Positions 1 through 5,778 of a stretch of 48,494 nucleotides of DNA are shown here, piece by piece (positions within the stretch are counted from its first letter, which is position 1; the number at the start of each line of letters is the position of its first letter). This stretch comes from Sphingobacteriales bacterium. GTDB lineage: Bacteria; Bacteroidota; Bacteroidia; Sphingobacteriales; Sphingobacteriaceae. The notes under the pieces are model-generated. The model did no database searches. It was not told the origin of the DNA and worked only from the letters and a program-made list of their open reading frames with translations. The position numbers were made by a program, and so were the translations under genes. The DNA is taken from contig RDXP01000117.1 of the NCBI GenBank assembly GCA_004292865.1, positions 1 to 48,494 of the forward strand, written 5' to 3'.

Positions 1-150
1 GTTATTAAAGCCTTTAAAATTAAGTTTAGTATTTCTAAAATTACTGATTCGGCTTACAACCCTGATTTTGTAACTAAAATTGAAAATAGTAGAAAACAAG
101 CTTTGGAGGGGAAAACTGTAAAAATAGATTTGGATGAAATATGGAAATAG
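1..150 (+). CDS. Antitoxin of a YefM/YoeB-like module (5' end cut off by window)
   Basis: Frame 1 is open from the first base of the window to a TAG at 148-150 and encodes the last 49 residues of a protein whose start lies outside. The tail reads NPDFVTKIENSRKQALEGKT followed by an acidic end, which resembles the C-terminal toxin-binding region of small Bacteroidota antitoxins that precede YoeB/RelE toxins. The toxin ORF starts at 141, inside this gene, in another frame, so the two are probably translationally coupled. The role, neutralising the toxin and repressing the operon through an N-terminal DNA-binding part, is inferred from the pairing. The DNA-binding part itself is not visible here. 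Confidence 0.6.
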   Translation, partial: VIKAFKIKFSISKITDSAYNPDFVTKIENSRKQALEGKTVKIDLDEIWK

Positions 151-398
151 ATTATACGCTTCAAGCAAAAAATGATTTAGCTTATTGGAAAAAAATCAAC
201 AATATTATCATTCTAAAAAAAATACGAAACCTTATTGAGGTAATTACAAATACTCCTTACCATGGTATAGGTAAACCAGAACAGCTTAAACACACGCTTT
301 CGGGGTGTTGGTCTCGCAGGATAAATCAAGAACATCGTATAGTTTACTTTATACGAGGAAATTTAATTACCATACTTTCTATAAAAGGGCATTATTAA
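141..398 (+). CDS. yoeB: Txe/YoeB family mRNA interferase toxin
   Basis: The 85-residue protein matches the YoeB family over its whole length (the E. coli protein has 84). Recognisable blocks are GIGKPEQLKH near residues 42-51, SGCWSRRI at 54-61 and EHRIVY at 64-69, and it ends in KGHY. These supply the family's active-site residues: Glu47, Arg66, His84 and the terminal Tyr85. YoeB toxins bind the ribosomal A site and cleave mRNA during translation; a partner antitoxin silences them. The start at 141 overlaps the antitoxin gene by 10 bp. All catalytic residues are present, so the toxin appears functional. Confidence 0.9.
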   Translation: MEIDYTLQAKNDLAYWKKINNIIILKKIRNLIEVITNTPYHGIGKPEQLKHTLSGCWSRRINQEHRIVYFIRGNLITILSIKGHY

Positions 399-575
399 TT
401 TAAAATGATGATAGTATTTTTAGATAACTATACCATAACTATCACAGCATAAACCTATAAAAAAGCCATATTTTTGTATTTGTACATTGATTTTAAAATA
501 ACATTTGCACAATTCTTCCCACCTAAAGCTATAAAATAACGTAAATTTGGTTTGTTAGTTTTAAAAATTTAAAAT

Positions 576-809
576 ATGCAAACTCCTCCTCAAACCATAA
601 TGGTTCAATTGTTGCATCCAAATTCGCTTCGCTTATTAGAAGATTTAGCGCAAATAGATGTTATAAAATTACTAAGTCCTGTAAATACGGATGCTGATTT
701 AATAATACCCGAATGGCACAAAGATATTGTTCGCAAACGAGTAGCAAAATCAACCGACGAAAATTTTACCGAAATGAACGATGCTTTTAGCAAATTAATT
801 CTGGAATAA
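576..809 (+). CDS. Small antitoxin-like protein (putative addiction module component)
   Basis: This 77-residue protein has an N-terminal segment of the type 'HPNSLRLLEDLAQIDVIKLL' and a C-terminal block PEWHKDIVRKR, a pattern I associate with small Bacteroidota addiction-module proteins encoded just before ParE/RelE-like toxins. Its stop codon overlaps the start of the next ORF (TAATG at 807-811), the usual antitoxin-toxin arrangement. The role is inferred from this pairing. The PEWxKxIVxxR block also occurs in the divergent small ORF at 1051-1233, suggesting the two are related. It may now be an orphan, because the downstream toxin looks damaged. Confidence 0.55.
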   Translation: MQTPPQTIMVQLLHPNSLRLLEDLAQIDVIKLLSPVNTDADLIIPEWHKDIVRKRVAKSTDENFTEMNDAFSKLILE

Positions 810-997
810 TGCCCCATCATAAATTTAAGGTGGTATTTCAAAATGATGCTTCGATACAGTTGCAGCAGAGTATCCATTATTATAATGGGAAGCAAAAAGG
901 TATCGTAATTAAAAAAAAGGATTGGTTTCTAACGTTTTTAGACTCTTTTTATACGATTGCAAAAAGCGCATACCTAAGCCATTTTTCCTATCATTAA
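809..997 (+). CDS. ParE/RelE-like toxin, probably C-terminally truncated
   Basis: The first 35 or so residues (KFKVVFQNDAS..LQQSIHYYNGKQKG) fit the start of the ParE/RelE toxin fold, where a helix ending in YYN precedes 'KGLG'. The segment WFLTFLDSFYTIAK also fits the second helix. The ORF then stops at 62 residues, while family members run to about 90-100 and carry the catalytic beta strands after this point. The GLG turn is replaced by IVIKKKD. A shifted frame after about 975 could continue for a short distance, but I cannot align it convincingly. It starts on the antitoxin stop codon (TAATG). I regard it as a decayed toxin; a naturally short protein is the alternative. Confidence 0.4.
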   Translation: MPHHKFKVVFQNDASIQLQQSIHYYNGKQKGIVIKKKDWFLTFLDSFYTIAKSAYLSHFSYH

Positions 998-1050
998 AAA
1001 ATACAATTGCATTTTGCAAATCTTGCTTAACCCTAATGTCGGCTGTAATT

Positions 1051-1233
1051 TTAAAGCTTTTCAATGTTTTCAGCTTCTAACTGTTCAATCATTTCAAAGG
1101 CATCTACTTCGGTTTCGGGGTTTTGCATGCGTTGTAAAACAATGTTTTTTTGCCACTCAGGAACAGGATTATGTTTTAAAAAAGGCATAATAATAACCTC
1201 TACCGTTTTAGCCGTAAAATGCTTAGGTAACAC
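1051..1233 (-). CDS. Antitoxin-like small protein, apparent N-terminal frameshift
   Basis: The reported ORF begins at a GTG, but the open frame continues upstream as DAIRQYIEVKNNSFNVVLPK, so the real N terminus is longer. No standard start exists in that frame. An ATG at 1312-1310 followed by CCT TAC CTC TAT joins the frame if one base near 1297 is removed, which suggests a single-base frameshift, either a decayed gene or a sequencing error. The C-terminal half contains PEWQKNIVLQR and an acidic end, resembling the antitoxin-like protein at 576-809. No toxin ORF lies next to it; the neighbour downstream is the toxin remnant on the other strand. Its function is unknown and an antitoxin relic is my best reading. 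Confidence 0.45.
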   Translation of the reverse strand: MLPKHFTAKTVEVIIMPFLKHNPVPEWQKNIVLQRMQNPETEVDAFEMIEQLEAENIEKL

Positions 1234-1386
1234 AACATTAAACGAATTATTTTTTACTTCAATATACTGTCTAATAGCATCTATAATTTTATATTTAATA
1301 GAGGTAAGGCATTTAATTTAAATTTTTTATATACCAATGTTTAGTAAAATTGCCACAATTACACCTACCTTTTTTGTCTCTAAACT

Positions 1387-2637
1387 TTATCCTCTTACTT
1401 GCCCCGTACCTTTTACAAACCATTTTTCGGTTACTAGTTTTTCTAGTGCAAATGGGCCTCGGGCGTGTAGTTTTTGGGTGCTTATGCCAATTTCGGCACC
1501 TAAGCCAAACTCGCCACCATCGGTAAAGCGGGTAGAAGCATTGGCATAAACTGCGGCAGCATCTACTTCGTTTAAAAAACGTTCTATTTTTTCTTCGTTG
1601 CTTGATATAATAGCTTCGGAATGTTTAGAGGAATATTTTTGAATATGCGCTAAGGCTTCATCCAAGCCATTTACAGTTTTCACCGAGCATTTAAGGGCTA
1701 AAAATTCACGGCCAAAATCTTCGGTTTCCGCTTTTTGTAAGTAAGGATAATTTGCAGCTAATAAAATGGGATAACTTTTGTCGTCGGCAAAAATCTCTAC
1801 TTCAAATGGCAATAGCAAAGGTATTAATTGTAGCAAAAATGGTTCTAAAACCTGCTCATCAACTACCGCAGTATCCAGCGAATTGCATACCGATGGGCGA
1901 GTTACTTTGGCGTTGCACACAATATTTGCCGCCATGGCAATATTGGCACTAGCTTCAACGTAGGTATGGCATACCCCTGCACCCGTTTCTATTACAGGCA
2001 CTTTGGCGTTTTCTCGTACAAAATCTATCAATGTTTGCGAGCCTCGAGGGATTATAATATCAACGTATTTATCGGCGGTAAGCAACTCGTACACGTGTTT
2101 TCTATCCACAGGTAAAAGTTGTACTATATTTTCATCTAAATTAAAACTTTTTAAAACACCACGAATTAAATTTACCAGCACAATATTGGTATAAAAAGCA
2201 TCGGAACCGCCACGCAATATACATACGTTTCCGCTGCGTATGCACAGGGCGGCAACATCAACAGTTACATTGGGCCTTGCCTCGTATATTACACCTACCA
2301 CGCCCAAAGGCACTGTTTTTTTTTGGATAAATAAACCGTTGGCTAAAGTTTTTGAAGATAGTATTTGATGGGTAGGGTCTTGCAATACAGCAATTTCTAG
2401 GATGCTGCTGGCCAGGGCTTTAATACGTTCGGGGTTTAGCAAAAGCCTATCTTTTTTGCTATCGGTATCGGGCATTTTATCCAAGTCTAATTGGTTTTGC
2501 GCTATAATATCATCGGCATTAAGCGTTAAAACTTGGGCAATTTTTTCTAATACGGCTTGTTTATCCTCCGCTTTAAGCGTTCTAATTATAGCCGATGCTT
2601 GGGCTGCTTGTAGTAAAATTTGGTTTATATTATCCAT
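1387..2637 (-). CDS. proA: Gamma-glutamyl phosphate reductase
   Basis: ProA reduces gamma-glutamyl phosphate with NADPH to glutamate semialdehyde, the second step of proline synthesis, in the cytoplasm. The 416-residue length is normal. The aldehyde-dehydrogenase-like fold is visible in GVIYEARPNVTVD (115-127), LRGGSDA (141-147) and IIIPRGS (194-200). The catalytic cysteine is Cys251 in the motif NAKVTRPSVCN. The gene begins 4 bp after the end of proB, so the two form a proBA operon transcribed leftwards. Nothing unusual is seen in the protein. Confidence 0.97.
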   Translation of the reverse strand: MDNINQILLQAAQASAIIRTLKAEDKQAVLEKIAQVLTLNADDIIAQNQLDLDKMPDTDSKKDRLLLNPERIKALASSILEIAVLQDPTHQILSSKTLANGLFIQKKTVPLGVVGVIYEARPNVTVDVAALCIRSGNVCILRGGSDAFYTNIVLVNLIRGVLKSFNLDENIVQLLPVDRKHVYELLTADKYVDIIIPRGSQTLIDFVRENAKVPVIETGAGVCHTYVEASANIAMAANIVCNAKVTRPSVCNSLDTAVVDEQVLEPFLLQLIPLLLPFEVEIFADDKSYPILLAANYPYLQKAETEDFGREFLALKCSVKTVNGLDEALAHIQKYSSKHSEAIISSNEEKIERFLNEVDAAAVYANASTRFTDGGEFGLGAEIGISTQKLHARGPFALEKLVTEKWFVKGTGQVRG

Positions 2638-2641
2638 TGTT

Positions 2642-3679
2642 TTATATCAATACTATATCATCAGTATGGGCAATTTCTAGGTTTTGAAGTTTGTTATTAC
2701 TTTCAATTTTCCTCGAATTTATACGCGATTTTGCCACAGCTAAAGGTTGATTTTGAGCATCTAAAATCTCAAATACTTCTCCTTCTTCAAAATGCTGTAA
2801 CACTTTTACTACACCCACGGCCAGTAAACTATGCCTATTTGTAATTGCTTTAGCCGCCCCAGCATCTATTTGTAGCTTACCGCTAATTAAACTGCCGCTG
2901 GCCAGCCATTTATTACGGGCCGATATGTTGCAGGCTTGCGGCTGGCACACGGTACCTATTTTACCCTCAATGGCTTGCAATATAGCATTTTGGGTTTTCA
3001 TTCCAAAAATTACGGTTTTAATTCCCATTTGGGTAGCTAGGCGGGCAAAGGTAAGTTTGGAGGTCATACCGCCTAGGCCTGCTGCCGATTTTTCTTTGGT
3101 AGCTAACTGTAAGGTACTGGCATCAATGGTTTTAAATTCGGGTATTACGTTTCCATCTGCACCTAAAACACCCGGAACCGATGTGCATAACAGCATTAAA
3201 TGCGCACCAAAACCTACGGCAATTAGGGTGGCTAGTTCATCGTTATCCGAAAACTTTAGCTCCAGGTTGCTTACCACATCGTTTTCGTTGGCTATGGGTA
3301 TAATGTTATTGGCCCATAGTTCTTGGTAGGTGCGTTGTAGTTGTAAAAACTGGTTTCGGTTGCTAAAATGATGGCGTTCGCACAGGCTTTGCGCTATGCT
3401 AATGCCGTGTAGGGCAAAATATTGTGCGTAAGTATTTAGCAGTAAGGGGTTGCCTATGGCGGCAGCGGCTTTGCGTTCGGTAAGTTGGCCGCTAAAGTTT
3501 TTTAACTTTTTTTTGCCTGCTGCTACTGCGCCTGATGATACCAAAACCATATTGTAGTTTTGATGTAAATGCGCCACTTGCTGGCAAATTGTTTGTATAA
3601 TTTCTTCGTTTAAATCGCCACGATGGGTGGTGATGGATGCGGTACCAAATTTTAAAACGAGGATGGGTTTGTGTGTCAT
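2642..3679 (-). CDS. proB: Glutamate 5-kinase
   Basis: ProB phosphorylates glutamate to gamma-glutamyl phosphate, the committed and feedback-controlled step of proline synthesis. The ORF track extends to 3745, but the conserved N terminus MTHKPILVLKFGTASIT begins at the ATG at 3679; the 22 residues before it are not family-like. This gives 345 residues. The amino acid kinase domain covers about 1-255, with the substrate segment ANENDVVSN and the later SAAGLGGMTSKL. A C-terminal PUA-like domain (about 265-345, containing DAGAAKAI) is present, as in many ProB proteins. It is followed 4 bp later by proA. Confidence 0.95.
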   Translation of the reverse strand: MTHKPILVLKFGTASITTHRGDLNEEIIQTICQQVAHLHQNYNMVLVSSGAVAAGKKKLKNFSGQLTERKAAAAIGNPLLLNTYAQYFALHGISIAQSLCERHHFSNRNQFLQLQRTYQELWANNIIPIANENDVVSNLELKFSDNDELATLIAVGFGAHLMLLCTSVPGVLGADGNVIPEFKTIDASTLQLATKEKSAAGLGGMTSKLTFARLATQMGIKTVIFGMKTQNAILQAIEGKIGTVCQPQACNISARNKWLASGSLISGKLQIDAGAAKAITNRHSLLAVGVVKVLQHFEEGEVFEILDAQNQPLAVAKSRINSRKIESNNKLQNLEIAHTDDIVLI

Positions 3680-3774
3680 TTTTTTTATGTAGTGATTTTT
3701 GTTGGTTGATTTTATTGCCAAATGCAAGCAGTTCAATTTTAGCAAAAAAAATTAGTTTGGCTAACAGTTAAATC

Positions 3775-3783
3775 TGTGTATAA
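3775..3783 (-). promoter_or_regulatory. DnaA box consensus match upstream of mraZ
   Basis: TGTGTATAA here is the reverse complement of TTATACACA, a perfect match to the DnaA box TTATNCACA. It lies about 210 bp upstream of mraZ. One 9-mer can occur by chance, but a second cluster of near-matches lies upstream of ftsZ at the other end of the same gene cluster. Confidence 0.35.
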
Positions 3784-3924
3784 CGCTGCTCCCCAAAAAA
3801 ATCAAATGTACAAGAATTAGCTATTAAATTAAAAAATGAGCCATTTATACCTTGTAGCTAAAACTCGAATCTCACCGCCCAAAAAACCTTAATTTTTTAT
3901 AAACAACACTGTTGAAAACTTTTT

Positions 3925-3949
3925 GTGGTAAAAAGTGGTAAAAAGTGGA
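3925..3949 (+). promoter_or_regulatory. Three tandem GTGG repeats, probable MraZ operator
   Basis: GTGG occurs at 3925, 3935 and 3945 with an exact 10-bp period; the spacers are TAAAAA. MraZ is known to bind direct TGG-type repeats with one-turn spacing in front of mraZ and thereby control the division cluster. The position, 45-69 bp before the mraZ start and directly upstream of a TAnnTTTG-like element, fits autoregulation. That MraZ binds here is inferred from family knowledge; the repeat itself is seen directly. Confidence 0.8.
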
Positions 3950-3993
3950 GAGATAATCTATACTTTTACCTTAAATAATACCATAATTATAAA

Positions 3994-4455
3994 ATGTCTC
4001 AACTCATTGGTGAATTTGAATGCAAGCTCGACGCTAAAGGGCGGCTGATGATACCCAGCAACCTAAAGCGACAACTGCCCGATGCCGAGCAGCAAGGCTT
4101 GGTAATAAACCGAGGTTTCGAGAAGCATTTGGTAATTTACACCAAGCAAGAATGGGATAAAATAGTAGCCGATTTATCAACCCTTAACCAGTTTGAGGCT
4201 AAAACACGTGAGTTTATACGCTACTTTACCCGTGGTGCTACCGAGCTTTCGCTAGATTCGGCAGGCCGCATACTCATACCAAAATCATTATGCGATTACG
4301 CCAACGCCAAAACCGATGTGGTACTTTTATGCCAATTTAACAAGATAGAACTGTGGGATAAAGCCGCTTACGATACCCAATTAGATAACGAACCAGAAAA
4401 TTTTGCCAAGCTAGCCGAAGAGGTTATGGGCAAAGGAAGGGGGCAAAATGCTTAG
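3994..4455 (+). CDS. mraZ: Transcriptional regulator MraZ
   Basis: MraZ is the first gene of most dcw clusters and a DNA-binding autoregulator. The 153-residue protein has the expected two AbrB-like halves, each with the DxxxR motif: Asp13-Arg17 in KLDAKGRLMIP and Asp88-Arg92 in SLDSAGRILIP. The length is close to the usual 140-155. The start ATG lies just downstream of the three GTGG repeats. Its end overlaps rsmH by 8 bp, indicating a shared transcript with translational coupling. Confidence 0.97.
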   Translation: MSQLIGEFECKLDAKGRLMIPSNLKRQLPDAEQQGLVINRGFEKHLVIYTKQEWDKIVADLSTLNQFEAKTREFIRYFTRGATELSLDSAGRILIPKSLCDYANAKTDVVLLCQFNKIELWDKAAYDTQLDNEPENFAKLAEEVMGKGRGQNA

Positions 4456-5353
4456 TACCTACCACCAACCTGTAATGCTGCAAGCCTGTATTAATGGTTT
4501 AGCTATTAAGCCCAATGGCACTTACGTAGATGTTACTTTTGGTGGCGGTGGCCACTCGCAAGAAATTATAAACCAGCTTAATGCCGATGGTATTTTGGTA
4601 GCCTTTGACCAAGATGTAGATGCACAGCAAAACTTAATTATGGATGAACGATTTGTGTTTATCGACCAAAATTTTAAATTCCTAAAAAATAATTTGCGCT
4701 TACACGGCACCTTACCTGTTGATGGTATTTTGGCCGATTTAGGGGTTTCATCGCACCAGTTTGATATTCCCGACCGTGGGTTTTCTATCCGTTATGATGC
4801 CGAGCTGGATATGCGTATGGACCAAACATCAAGCCTTACGGCCAAAGAAATTATAAATACCTATACCGAAGAAAATTTGCACAAGATTTTTGGCATGTAT
4901 GGCGAAATTCAAAATGCAAAATCGCTAGCCAAAACCATTGTTACAGCAAGGTTAAACCAAACCATAAACACGGTAAACCAGCTAAAATCCGCCATAAGCG
5001 CATTAATACCTAAACAAAAAGAAAACAAATACTTGGCCCAAGTTTTTCAGGCTTTACGTATTGAGGTAAACCAAGAAATGGAAGCCTTGCAGGTTTTTTT
5101 AGCGCAAACGATAGAGGTTTTAAAACCTGGAGGGCGGCTGGTAATTATGTCGTACCACTCGCTGGAGGATAGGATGGTTAAAAATTTTATGGCCAAAGGC
5201 AAATTTAGTGGCGAGGTAGAAAAAGATTTTTTTGGTAACGATATAAAGCCTTTTGATGTAATTACCCGAAAATCGGTTACGGCCAGCGCACAAGAGTTAG
5301 AAACCAATAACCGAGCCCGCAGCGCAAGGTTACGTATTGCTGTAAAACGATGA
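4448..5353 (+). CDS. rsmH: 16S rRNA (cytosine(1402)-N(4))-methyltransferase
   Basis: RsmH (MraW) methylates N4 of C1402 in the decoding centre of 16S rRNA, using S-adenosylmethionine. The SAM-binding loop is DVTFGGGGHSQEI at about residues 28-40. ILADLGVSSHQFD and the C-terminal MSYHSLEDRMVKNF are family signatures. The 301-residue length is typical. It overlaps mraZ by 8 bp and the next gene by 4 bp (ATGA), so it is part of the continuous division transcript even though its reaction is ribosomal. Confidence 0.97.
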   Translation: MLSTYHQPVMLQACINGLAIKPNGTYVDVTFGGGGHSQEIINQLNADGILVAFDQDVDAQQNLIMDERFVFIDQNFKFLKNNLRLHGTLPVDGILADLGVSSHQFDIPDRGFSIRYDAELDMRMDQTSSLTAKEIINTYTEENLHKIFGMYGEIQNAKSLAKTIVTARLNQTINTVNQLKSAISALIPKQKENKYLAQVFQALRIEVNQEMEALQVFLAQTIEVLKPGGRLVIMSYHSLEDRMVKNFMAKGKFSGEVEKDFFGNDIKPFDVITRKSVTASAQELETNNRARSARLRIAVKR

Positions 5354-5778
5354 GCAACCAGTTTAAAAGCAAAATAGAGGAAATACAGGAAGAAAACGAA
5401 GCCGTTTTTGAGCCTAAAGTAAAGCAAAAATCCGATTTTGCCTTGCCGGCCAATAACTTTTTTCACTTGCTTTTTGTAAAAGGAGTGGTATCAAAAGAGG
5501 CCGCTACCGATGCCTTGCCTTTTATATTGTTTTTATCGTTTTTAGCCTTAATATATATTGGTAACCGCCATTCGGCCGAAAACAATATACGCGAAATTGA
5601 TAAACTAAACAAAGAGGTGAAAGAGTTAAGCTGGGATTTTAAAACCCTAAAAGCCGACTTGATGTTTAAAAGCAAGCAAACCGAAGTAGTAAGCCGGGTA
5701 GATACCCTGTTGCAATTAAAAGTACCTGTTACACCGCCCATAAAAATTGTTGTAAGCCCCCGTGAATATAAGAACTAA
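5350..5778 (+). CDS. ftsL: FtsL-like cell division protein
   Basis: The 142-residue protein has a cytoplasmic N-terminal part of about 55 residues, one membrane segment around residues 57-73 (PFILFLSFLALIYIG), then a periplasmic region rich in charged heptads (about 76-115) likely to form a coiled coil. This is the FtsL layout, and the position between rsmH and ftsI is that of ftsL in dcw clusters. Sequence conservation in this family is poor, so the call rests mainly on topology and context. FtsL normally joins FtsB and FtsQ to activate the FtsWI septal synthase. It overlaps rsmH by 4 bp and ftsI by 17 bp. Confidence 0.85.
   Translation: MSNQFKSKIEEIQEENEAVFEPKVKQKSDFALPANNFFHLLFVKGVVSKEAATDALPFILFLSFLALIYIGNRHSAENNIREIDKLNKEVKELSWDFKTLKADLMFKSKQTEVVSRVDTLLQLKVPVTPPIKIVVSPREYKN

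Larger units (their letters stand above)
3680..3993. other. Divergent intergenic region between proBA and the dcw cluster
   Basis: This 314-bp gap separates the leftward proBA operon from the rightward division cluster and must hold promoters for both. Visible in it are a perfect match to the DnaA box consensus (3775-3783, reverse orientation), a TGTTGAAAA 9-mer at 3910-3918, and the three GTGG repeats near mraZ, each listed separately. A TACTTTTA sequence at 3961-3968 resembles the Bacteroidota -7 element TAnnTTTG with one mismatch. No small gene was recognised. Confidence 0.6.

Noticed and set aside
469-476. TATTTTTG as promoter for the 576-809 gene
   Set aside because: It fits TAnnTTTG but lies about 100 bp from the start with no -33 element at proper distance, in T-rich DNA.
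605-895. 96-residue minus-strand ORF
   Set aside because: It lies antisense to the antitoxin-like gene and the toxin-like ORF and has no recognisable protein features.
2925-3329. 134-residue plus-strand ORF inside proB
   Set aside because: Shadow of proB on the opposite strand; the composition mirrors the real gene and no family is recognisable.
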